Assembly (NCBI GenBank): GCA_030616165.1
Contig: JAUWXV010000076.1
Span: 1 to 14,122 of the forward strand
Source: a bacterium
GTDB lineage: Bacteria; SM23-31; JAUVVT01
DNA: 14,122 nucleotides
Direction of reading: 5' to 3'
Part shown: positions 6,826 to 14,122 of the stretch, in pieces
Position numbering within the stretch: position 1 is the first letter of the stretch
Layout of the letters: each line of letters begins with the position of its first letter
Notes under the pieces: generated by a model
What the model was told of the DNA's origin: nothing
Database searches by the model: none
What the model saw: the letters and a program-made list of their open reading frames with translations, nothing else
Made by a program: the position numbers and the translations under genes

Positions 6826-8688
6826 TTATACATTGCATCCAATCTTCTTAAGGTAGATAAAAAGAACCGAGATATCTGAAGGTGTTATGCCTGGAATTCT
6901 TGAAGCCTGTCCAATTGAATGCGGTCTTACTTTTGAAAGCTTCTCCTTTGCTTCTGTCGAAATCGACATTATTTTATAATAATCAATATCATCGGGAATA
7001 AGTTTTTTCTCATGTTTTTTCATCCGCTCTATCTGGGAAATCTGTCTTTCTATATATCCTTTATACTTTATTTCCATCTCCACCTGAGGGGCAATGCTGT
7101 CAAGGGATTCATTTTTCTCATCCCCTCTTAAGAATTCACTTATATCTGAAAACCTTATCTCTGGTCTTTTTAATATCTGAGCAATATTTACTGCGTTATC
7201 TACCTTTGCCGAATTAACTCTTTCGAGTACAGGATTGATTTCGTTTGGTTTCACTTTCTTTTTGTACAACGAAATAATAATCTTTTCACGCTCTTCTCTT
7301 TTCTTTTTCATTTTTTCATACGCTTTATCGGGTATAAGACCAAATCCATATCCATATTTCATCAATCTTTCATCGGCATTATCCTGTCTTAAAAGTAGGC
7401 GGTATTCCGCTCTCGATGTAAACATTCTGTATGGTTCGTCTGTTCCTCTGGTAACAAGGTCATCTATCATAACCCCTATATATGCCTCCGAACGACCAAG
7501 TACAAAAGGTTTTTCATTCTGGAGTTTTAATACAGCATTAATTCCCGCCATCATACCAAGACCAGCCGCCTCTTCGTATCCAGATGTTCCGTTTATCTGT
7601 CCTGCCAGAAAGAGATTTTCCACTGCTCTTGATTCAAGGTTTAGTTTTATCTGATCCGTGGGAAAATAATCGTATTCTATAGCATATCCAAACCTCGTGA
7701 TTTCAACTTCCTCCAGCCCTTTTATTGACCCCAGTCCCTTAATCTGAATATCCTCAGGAAGGGATGTCGAAAATCCATTTACATAATATTCCGAAGTATT
7801 ATATCCTTCCGGTTCGAGGAATATCTGGTGTCTCTCTTTATCTTTAAATCTCACGAGTTTCGTCTCAATAGAAGGACAGTATCTCGGACCTAAAGATTTT
7901 ATTACACCTGAATACAACGGCGACCTGTCAAATCCACTGAAAAGTATATTATGTGTCTCCTGATTTGTATATGTCAGATAACAAGGCACCTGCACTATTT
8001 CTATCTTCTCTGTCTGATAAGAAAATGGGACAGGGATTTCATCCCCATTCTGAAAAGTAAGGAGTTTCCAGTTAACCGTTTTGCCATCAATCCTCGGGGG
8101 GGTACCTGTTTTAAATCTCTTAGATTTTATCCCCAACTTATTCAAATTCTCGGTCAATCCTTTTGATGGAATCTCACCAGCCCTTCCCCCGGGATAACTC
8201 TTAAGACCAATATGTATAAGCCCGTTTAAAAATGTCCCGGCAGTGATTATAACCGCTCTGCCTTCATATACAATTCCCATGCCGGTTTTAACTCCGGCTG
8301 CCCTTTTCCCGTCCGCCAATATCTCCACTACCATACCCTCTTCTACGGTCAGATTATCTTTTTTCTCAACTCTACTTTTCATCTCCGAAGAATACATTAC
8401 CCTATCAGCCTGAGCCCTCGGCGACCACACTGCCGGACCCTTCGACCTGTTAAGCATCCTGAATTGAATACCTGTTGCATCAATCACCTTTGCCATCTCC
8501 CCACCAAGAGCATCAATCTCCTTCACCAAATGTCCCTTTGCAAGCCCTCCAATTGCAGGATTGCAGGACATCCAGGCAATGCTGTTCACATTCATTGTTA
8601 TCAGCAGAGTTTTACATCCCATTCCCGCAGATGCTGCCGCCGCTTCACACCCGGCATGTCCTCCACCTACCACGATTATATCATACAT
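6826..8688 (-). CDS. mnmG: tRNA uridine-34 carboxymethylaminomethylation enzyme MnmG (GidA)
   Basis: FAD-dependent partner of MnmE that installs the cmnm5 group on U34 of certain tRNAs. From the ATG at 8688 it is 620 residues, the usual length. The dinucleotide-binding motif GGGHAG is at 8-13 directly after MYDIIVV, which fixes the start. The two cysteines expected by family are present: SCNPAIGG (Cys42) and RYCPSIE (Cys271). Also seen are KGPAVWSPRAQADR, AGTFLNG, GGRAGEIPS, RFKTGTPPR, the FAD motif FLAGQINGTSGYEEAAG (about 360-376) and TSRAEYRLLLRQDNAD. The C-terminal helical domain with IPGITPSDI is complete. The frame stays open to an upstream ATG at 8793, adding 35 residues that do not resemble the family. 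No clear Shine-Dalgarno is present. Confidence 0.97.
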   Translation of the reverse strand: MYDIIVVGGGHAGCEAAAASAGMGCKTLLITMNVNSIAWMSCNPAIGGLAKGHLVKEIDALGGEMAKVIDATGIQFRMLNRSKGPAVWSPRAQADRVMYSSEMKSRVEKKDNLTVEEGMVVEILADGKRAAGVKTGMGIVYEGRAVIITAGTFLNGLIHIGLKSYPGGRAGEIPSKGLTENLNKLGIKSKRFKTGTPPRIDGKTVNWKLLTFQNGDEIPVPFSYQTEKIEIVQVPCYLTYTNQETHNILFSGFDRSPLYSGVIKSLGPRYCPSIETKLVRFKDKERHQIFLEPEGYNTSEYYVNGFSTSLPEDIQIKGLGSIKGLEEVEITRFGYAIEYDYFPTDQIKLNLESRAVENLFLAGQINGTSGYEEAAGLGMMAGINAVLKLQNEKPFVLGRSEAYIGVMIDDLVTRGTDEPYRMFTSRAEYRLLLRQDNADERLMKYGYGFGLIPDKAYEKMKKKREEREKIIISLYKKKVKPNEINPVLERVNSAKVDNAVNIAQILKRPEIRFSDISEFLRGDEKNESLDSIAPQVEMEIKYKGYIERQISQIERMKKHEKKLIPDDIDYYKIMSISTEAKEKLSKVRPHSIGQASRIPGITPSDISVLFIYLKKIGCNV

Positions 8689-8702
8689 TTTAAAAATCTT
8701 AA

Positions 8703-8730
8703 TTATAAATTTTCTTACTTCTTTTGAAAG
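8703..8730 (+). repeat. Possible decayed hairpin element just upstream of mnmG
   Basis: CTTACTTCTTTTGAAAG (8714-8730) resembles the left arm and loop of the interspersed hairpin (CTTACTTTCTTT, TC, AAAG), with small deletions and no full right arm. It lies 15-40 bases before the mnmG ATG, about where copies C and D lie before mnmE and mfd. It could be chance in AT-rich sequence. Confidence 0.3.
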
Positions 8731-8827
8731 ATGACACGGCAAAAAGTCTAAAAAATTTGTTTTTAAATCTTTGTTCCGAAAATAGAACCCCATATTTCAC
8801 GGATTATACAGATTAAAGAAATTAGAT

Positions 8828-8856
8828 GTAGGGACAGAACACTGTTCTGTCCTTAC
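8828..8856. repeat. Palindromic repeat, TGTAGGGACA family, copy 1
   Basis: GTAGGGACAGAACA (8828-8841) pairs with TGTTCTGTCCTTAC (8843-8856) around a single C. The 14-bp arms contain one G-T wobble. It shares the frame TGTAGGGACA...TGTCCTT with 8957-8982 while the inner arm differs. It is GC-richer than its surroundings. Confidence 0.75.
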
Positions 8857-8877
8857 AATTATTTTCATAACTCGTGG

Positions 8878-8892
8878 TGCTCTTAAAGAGCA
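8878..8892. repeat. Small inverted repeat
   Basis: TGCTCTT (8878-8884) and AAGAGCA (8886-8892) flank one A. In RNA this would fold as a short stem with a small AU loop. It lies between the two TGTAGGGACA palindromes. No U-tract follows on either strand, so it is not an obvious terminator. Confidence 0.4.
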
Positions 8893-8956
8893 TGAATGTT
8901 TCTTTTGAAATAAATACAATTTTAATATATTGACTTAAATTAATCTGCACGACCTT

Positions 8957-8982
8957 GTAGGGACACGCCGAGGCGTGTCCTT
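8957..8982. repeat. Palindromic repeat, TGTAGGGACA family, copy 2
   Basis: GGACACGCC (8961-8969) pairs perfectly with GGCGTGTCC (8972-8980) around GA. A G-T and an A-T pair extend the stem outward. The flanks (TGTAGGGACA and TGTCCTT) match copy 1, but the inner arms are CGCC/GGCG where copy 1 has GAACA/TGTTC. Confidence 0.75.
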
Positions 8983-9006
8983 TATTAATTTTCACTTTTT
9001 GCCGGA

Positions 9007-9087
9007 CTATTATTCCTCATCCCGAAACTTTGGGATGAGAAATAATAGAAAAGTTTCTTTGGTTACTTTCTTTTCAAAGAAAGTAAC
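9007..9087 (+). repeat. Composite two-hairpin repeat element, copy B
   Basis: First hairpin: CTATTATTCCTCATCCC (9007-9023) pairs with 9032-9048, 17 bp with one mismatch. Next comes AAAGTTTCTTTG (9050-9061), then stem GTTACTTTCTTT (9062-9073), TC, AAAGAAAGTAAC (9076-9087). It has the same architecture and orientation as 2384-2467. The last stem base is also the last base of the mnmE stop codon, so the element abuts the gene exactly. Confidence 0.8.
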
Positions 9088-10481
9088 TATTTGCCTATGC
9101 AGAACTTGGAAAATATCCTATCGAGAAGGTCCTCTCCTGCAGCATCACCTGTTATCTTACCCAAATATTCTATCGTCTCTGAGAAATCAAGTGCCAAAAA
9201 CTCATTAGGAACATTATTTTCGTAACCCTTAATCAATCTCCCAATCCCTTCATGAGCCTTCTTTAACAGCTCCTGATGTCTAATATTCACAATTAATATA
9301 TCATTGTTTTCTATGGATTTATGTGATATTGTGCTTTCAGTGAATGCATTTTTAAGTTTATCAATGCCAATCTTTTCTTTTGCAGAAACCAAAAGACTTA
9401 CCCCCTCATTGCCATTAATTATTGGCTTAAATTTATTTATGTCTTTTATAAGGTCAATTTTATTATACGCTATAAATAATTTTTTGTCTCCAAAAAATTT
9501 ATTCTTCAAATCATTATATATTTTTAAATCCTCATCTGGCTGGATATCAGACATATCGATTACCAGCACTGCTATATCAGAATCCTCCATAGTAAGTTCT
9601 GTTCTTTTTACCCCCTCTTTTTCAACATACACGACGCTTTCCCGGAGCCCTGCAGTATCTACAATTTTTAATAATACCCCATTATGAGTAATTTCTCCAT
9701 CAATAATATCGCGAGTTGTTCCAGGCTCATCACTAACAATTACCCTGTCCTTGCCAATCAATGCGTTAAGGAGCGAGGACTTTCCAACGTTTACCCTTCC
9801 ATAAATCCCAATCTTAATTCCATCCTTATAATACCTGCCTATTTTATAAGATTCAATCATCTTTATTATCCCGTCTGATATACCATTTAATCTTTTTATT
9901 AGTATGTCTTTATCTTCCAGTTCAATATCCTCTTCAACAAAATCTATTTCTGCTTCAGAAATTGAATAAATATCAATGATTTTATCCCTTATTTCCTTTA
10001 TAGAACTTTTCAAATCTCCAACAACCTGTCTAACGGCAATTTTCATTACCTTCTCTGATTCTGCTTCTATTAAATCTGCCACAGCCTCCGCTTGTGTTAG
10101 GTCAATCCTCCCGTTTATAAATGCTCTAAATGTGAACTCACCCGGTTCAGCAATCCGTGCACCTTTAGACAAAACAATCTCAAGCAAATTCTTTATCAAA
10201 TAAACGCCTCCATGCGTATTTATTTCAACCATATCTTCCCTGGTATAGGTATTGGGGGCTCTCATTACAATATACATTACCTCGTCGTGTATTTCGCCTG
10301 ACTCTTGATTGATGAAATAGCCGTGATAAACTCTATGAGATTCCGACTCAGAAATTCTCTTACTCCCTTTTAGCACCTTTTCAGCTACAATGAATGCATC
10401 TTCCCCGCTTATTCTTATTATCCCGATACCTCCTTTTCCCATTGGAGTCGATATCGCTGCTATTGTATCCTCTGTTTTCAT
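9087..10481 (-). CDS. mnmE: tRNA modification GTPase MnmE (TrmE)
   Basis: K-loop GTPase that works with MnmG on wobble uridine-34 of tRNA. The 464 residues are family length. The N-terminal formyl-tetrahydrofolate-binding TrmE domain starts DTIAAISTPMGKGGIGIIRISG. A helical domain holds the inserted G domain, with P-loop GRVNVGKSS (228-236), switch GTTRD (254-258), DTAGL (275-279), NKID (340-343) and SAKEKIG (366-372). The C-terminus ends RIFSKFCIGK with the family cysteine at 461. The usual proline of GRPNVGKSS is valine here, a mild variant. An interspersed hairpin occupies the 5' leader 23 bases before the ATG, and no Shine-Dalgarno is visible. Upstream is gyrB with its own terminator, so mnmE needs its own promoter or read-through. 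Confidence 0.98.
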   Translation of the reverse strand: MKTEDTIAAISTPMGKGGIGIIRISGEDAFIVAEKVLKGSKRISESESHRVYHGYFINQESGEIHDEVMYIVMRAPNTYTREDMVEINTHGGVYLIKNLLEIVLSKGARIAEPGEFTFRAFINGRIDLTQAEAVADLIEAESEKVMKIAVRQVVGDLKSSIKEIRDKIIDIYSISEAEIDFVEEDIELEDKDILIKRLNGISDGIIKMIESYKIGRYYKDGIKIGIYGRVNVGKSSLLNALIGKDRVIVSDEPGTTRDIIDGEITHNGVLLKIVDTAGLRESVVYVEKEGVKRTELTMEDSDIAVLVIDMSDIQPDEDLKIYNDLKNKFFGDKKLFIAYNKIDLIKDINKFKPIINGNEGVSLLVSAKEKIGIDKLKNAFTESTISHKSIENNDILIVNIRHQELLKKAHEGIGRLIKGYENNVPNEFLALDFSETIEYLGKITGDAAGEDLLDRIFSKFCIGK

Positions 10482-10492
10482 TTTATAGTTAT

Positions 10493-10530
10493 AAAGTTTC
10501 TTTGCCTACTTTCTTTTCAAAGAAAGTAGG
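10493..10530 (+). repeat. Interspersed hairpin element, copy C
   Basis: AAAGTTTCTTTG (10493-10504) is followed by stem CCTACTTTCTTT (10505-10516), TC, AAAGAAAGTAGG (10519-10530). Relative to copy A the second stem pair is C-G instead of T-A, a compensated change. It lacks the CATCCC hairpin found beside copies A and B. It lies in the mnmE leader. Confidence 0.8.
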
Positions 10531-10551
10531 ACAATTGAACAAAAACAAATA

Positions 10552-10592
10552 ATATAACCCTGCCGGAAGAACTTTAACCAACAGGGTTATAT
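10552..10592 (-). terminator. Hairpin terminator downstream of gyrB
   Basis: On the minus strand a perfect 11-bp stem is formed by ATATAACCCTG and CAGGGTTATAT with a 19-base loop. It is followed at once by TATTTGTTTTTG, a T-rich tract. It lies about 45 bases after the gyrB stop. The GC core plus T-tract make it the best intrinsic terminator candidate in the window, and it would separate gyrB from mnmE. Confidence 0.65.
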
Positions 10593-10637
10593 ATAAAAGA
10601 AAATCTGATAGAAATCAATTATTTATTAATAATTCTC

Positions 10638-12539
<1,902 letters not shown>

Positions 12540-12544
12540 TTACT

Positions 12545-12551
12545 TTCACCT
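12545..12551 (-). promoter_or_regulatory. Shine-Dalgarno of gyrB
   Basis: Minus-strand AAGGTGA precedes the gyrB ATG by about six bases, inside the short gap after dciA. It supports the chosen start and translation from a shared dnaN-dciA-gyrB message. Confidence 0.65.
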
Positions 12552-12559
12552 TTTAGATT

Positions 12560-12856
12560 CTATTTAAATATGATATCCTTGATTACATCACTCCTGAGTT
12601 TTATGTTCAATTTTTTAATAATCTCGTTTTTTTGATAAAAAAGTTCCTGTCTCCATGTACTGTCTGTTGTTCTAACAAATAATATCCCTCTGTCAATTTT
12701 AATCGGCTTTGTTTTTCTGGCATTTATTTCCCCTACGACCTCATTCCATAAAACAAAAGCCCGTCCCTGAAGTATCCCTTTTTCAATATCCAAATTAAAG
12801 ATAAGTTTGCTTAATACTTCTCTTACAGGTACAGGCTTCTTACTAAGTTTTCTCAT
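12560..12856 (-). CDS. dciA: DUF721/DciA-family protein, putative replicative helicase loader
   Basis: A small protein of 98 residues from the ATG at 12856, which opens MRKLSKKPVPVREVLSKLI as family members often do. The DUF721 core is visible: WNEVVGEINARKTKPIKIDRGILFVRTTDSTWRQELFYQKNEIIKKLN, with the two conserved tryptophans. DciA proteins interact with DnaB and act in helicase loading in bacteria without DnaC or DnaI; that role is transferred here by family and position. The same frame is open upstream to a TTG at 12889 that would overlap the dnaN stop by four bases and add 11 residues; neither start has a clear ribosome-binding site. It sits between dnaN and gyrB, where recF plus DUF721 is common, but recF is absent. 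Confidence 0.85.
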   Translation of the reverse strand: MRKLSKKPVPVREVLSKLIFNLDIEKGILQGRAFVLWNEVVGEINARKTKPIKIDRGILFVRTTDSTWRQELFYQKNEIIKKLNIKLRSDVIKDIIFK

Positions 12857-12885
12857 AATACAGTGGTAATATACAGTAAAATTTC

Positions 12886-14001
12886 TCAATCGATTAGTTT
12901 TATGGGCATAACAAGCATTAATATATCTTCATTCTCTCTCTGTTCTGATGGATATGCTAAACCGGCACTTGTCGACGAGCCAAAATCAAATACCACCTTT
13001 TCAGTATCGATATGACCAAGTATGTCCAGGAGATATCCTGCGTTGTATCCAATAGTCATCTCTTCTCCATTATAATCAGCGGTGATTTTTTCTCTTCCCT
13101 CTTTTCCATAATCCACATCCTCGGAAGATATCTCAACAGAATTTTCTGAGAGCTTTAATTTTATTTGTTGTGTTACTTTATTTGCAAAAACTAAAATTCT
13201 CTTCACCGAAGACTCCATCATATTTCTATCCACCATAAGCCTGTTTTTATTATCCTTCGGTATAACCTTTTCATAATCCGGATACATTCCCTCAATCAGT
13301 CTTGAATATACAACAAAATTATCAAAATTGAACATAAGATAATTATCACTTATAGACAGCTTTACAGTTCCACCTTCAGACCTATTTTTAAGGAATTGAC
13401 CAAGTGCCTTGGGTGAAGTGATGTATCCTCCAATATCTTCTTTTATCTTAACATTTTTATTTATAACTCTCACCAATCTATGTCCATCTGTAGAAACTGC
13501 TCTGAATTCATTTTTTAAAAATTGTAAATATACACCCATTATTGACGATTTTACCCCATCCATAGAAATGGCAAAGAGAGCTTTACTAATTATTCTCTCT
13601 AATACGTCACTTTCAACATCTATTTCATGTTTTATGTCTGCTTTGGGTACCGAGGGAAATTCGCTTTCATTCTCACCTGATATTACATATTCTCCAATAT
13701 CAGTCTTTATATTTGCTCTATAATTTTCATCAACTGTAATATCAAGGGTTACATCAGGAAGTTGCCTTATTATATCCCCAATAATCTTACCCGGCAAAGC
13801 AACTCCTCCTTCCTTATCAGTTTTAACTTCTACAAATGTCCTTATTGTAACTTCGAGGTCCGTTGCACTTAAGCAAAGTTTATTATCTTTTAGTGAAAGT
13901 AGGACATTTCCTAATATTGGAAGTGTAGTTTTAGCAGGAACCACATTTATAACACTTAACAAAACATTTCTTAAATCGCTACTTTTAACAGAAAACCTCA
14001 T
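12886..14001 (-). CDS. dnaN: DNA polymerase III beta subunit (sliding clamp)
   Basis: Ring-shaped processivity clamp that tethers DNA polymerase III and many repair factors to DNA. The 371 residues match the family. It begins MRFSVKSSDLRNVLLSVINVVPAKTTLPILGNVLL, with the typical LPIL segment. The first domain continues LCLSATDLEVTIRT, the second contains STDGHRLVRV, and the C-terminus DILMLVMPIKLID corresponds to the clamp-partner groove strand. The ATG at 14001 is chosen because GGAG lies six bases before it and because it gives the family N-terminus; a TTG at 14013 would add only four residues. It is the first gene of dnaN-dciA-gyrB. dnaA would be expected beyond the right edge. Confidence 0.98.
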   Translation of the reverse strand: MRFSVKSSDLRNVLLSVINVVPAKTTLPILGNVLLSLKDNKLCLSATDLEVTIRTFVEVKTDKEGGVALPGKIIGDIIRQLPDVTLDITVDENYRANIKTDIGEYVISGENESEFPSVPKADIKHEIDVESDVLERIISKALFAISMDGVKSSIMGVYLQFLKNEFRAVSTDGHRLVRVINKNVKIKEDIGGYITSPKALGQFLKNRSEGGTVKLSISDNYLMFNFDNFVVYSRLIEGMYPDYEKVIPKDNKNRLMVDRNMMESSVKRILVFANKVTQQIKLKLSENSVEISSEDVDYGKEGREKITADYNGEEMTIGYNAGYLLDILGHIDTEKVVFDFGSSTSAGLAYPSEQRENEDILMLVMPIKLID

Positions 14002-14007
14002 ATTTTT

Positions 14008-14011
14008 CTCC
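14008..14011 (-). promoter_or_regulatory. Shine-Dalgarno of dnaN
   Basis: Minus-strand GGAG lies six bases before the ATG at 14001. It decides between that ATG and the in-frame TTG at 14013, which overlaps it. Confidence 0.6.
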
Positions 14012-14045
14012 AAACTTATTATATAATAATAAATTTTAACTTTAT

Positions 14046-14074
14046 AATTTACGAAATATTTACTTAATTTTCAA
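14046..14074 (-). promoter_or_regulatory. Candidate dnaN promoter
   Basis: The minus strand shows TTGAAA (14069-14074, five of six to TTGACA), a 17-base spacer, and TAAATT (14046-14051, four of six to TATAAT). The leader would be about 40 nt. The region is extremely AT-rich, so chance matches are likely. Confidence 0.35.
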
Positions 14075-14080
14075 GTAAAT
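14058..14080. repeat. Inverted repeat upstream of dnaN
   Basis: ATTTACTT (14058-14065) and AAGTAAAT (14073-14080) are perfect 8-bp arms around a 7-base spacer. It overlaps the -35 of the candidate dnaN promoter, so it could be an operator. No T-tract follows, so a terminator for an upstream gene is less likely. Confidence 0.45.
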
Positions 14081-14095
14081 TTTGTCTTCTTAAAA

Positions 14096-14104
14096 TTATC
14101 CACC
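14096..14104 (+). promoter_or_regulatory. Near-consensus DnaA box
   Basis: TTATCCACC matches the consensus TTATCCACA at eight of nine positions. It sits in a stretch of AT-rich DNA about 95 bases upstream of dnaN. One box does not make an origin, and the window ends 18 bases later, but the position is where dnaA-dnaN origins or DnaA-regulated promoters lie. Confidence 0.45.
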
Positions 14105-14122
14105 GATTTAATATAATATAAG

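Larger units (their letters stand above)
8689..9086. other. Gene-free gap with a cluster of palindromic repeats
   Basis: About 400 bp between mnmE and the preferred start of mnmG. I see no convincing gene. It contains four clear hairpins (8828-8856, 8878-8892, 8960-8981, 9007-9048), the end hairpin of composite copy B and a possible decayed copy near mnmG. An 11-bp inverted pair, CGGCAAAAAGT (8737-8747) and ACTTTTTGCCG (8994-9004), brackets most of the cluster. Confidence 0.75.

Noticed and set aside
7235-7654. Longest plus-strand open frame (139 codons)
   Set aside because: It lies wholly antisense to mnmG, has low-complexity hydrophobic composition, no ribosome-binding site and no recognisable domain. 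The other plus-strand frames are rejected for the same reasons.
8689-8793. 35-residue N-terminal extension of mnmG from an upstream ATG
   Set aside because: MnmG proteins normally begin right before the GGGHAG motif. The extension shows no family similarity and overlaps what may be a decayed repeat.
8975-9208. Plus-strand 77-codon frame crossing the repeat cluster into mnmE
   Set aside because: It reads through the hairpin element and then antisense mnmE, which is not consistent with a real gene.
2384-10530. CRISPR-like array from the repeated hairpins
   Set aside because: Copies are kilobases apart, not regularly spaced with unique spacers, and no cas gene is present.

Overview
All nine genes in this window lie on the minus strand, so they are read from right to left. 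The DNA is AT-rich. The products are housekeeping proteins: the replication clamp, a helicase-loader-type protein, gyrase B, tRNA- and rRNA-modification enzymes, transcription-coupled repair, and periplasmic folding factors. An exported SurA-type chaperone beside a second exported parvulin-like lipoprotein points to a two-membrane (Gram-negative type) bacterium. AT-richness, sparse Shine-Dalgarno sequences and many intergenic hairpin repeats would fit an uncultured lineage near the Cloacimonadota/WOR-3/Marinimicrobia part of the tree. That placement is a guess, because no marker here fixes it.

Right end (about 10640-14122): dnaN, dciA (DUF721) and gyrB, the usual origin-proximal replication block, but without recF between dnaN and gyrB. 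A very AT-rich leader with a near-consensus DnaA box lies upstream of dnaN, so dnaA and oriC are probably just beyond the right edge. Genes running leftward would then be co-directional with replication. A good hairpin terminator follows gyrB.

Middle (about 6066-10481): mnmE, mnmG and rsmG. MnmE and MnmG together make the cmnm5U34 wobble modification of tRNA, and RsmG methylates 16S rRNA G527. The first six codons of rsmG form a perfect 18-bp palindrome containing the consensus parS centromere for ParB, yet parA and parB are not adjacent. The gap between mnmG and mnmE holds a cluster of hairpin repeats.

Left end (86-6012): mfd (transcription-repair coupling factor), then a parvulin-like lipoprotein and a SurA-type double-parvulin protein, which look like one envelope-folding operon.

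The most unusual layer is between the genes. A short hairpin element (AAAGTTTCTTTG followed by a 12-bp stem) occurs four times, always in the same orientation. Its stem bases change in compensating pairs. Two copies are joined to a second, GC-containing hairpin whose arms also covary. A second palindromic family (TGTAGGGACA...TGTCCTT) occurs twice. One element copy runs into the 5' end of the mfd reading frame and another touches the mnmE stop codon.
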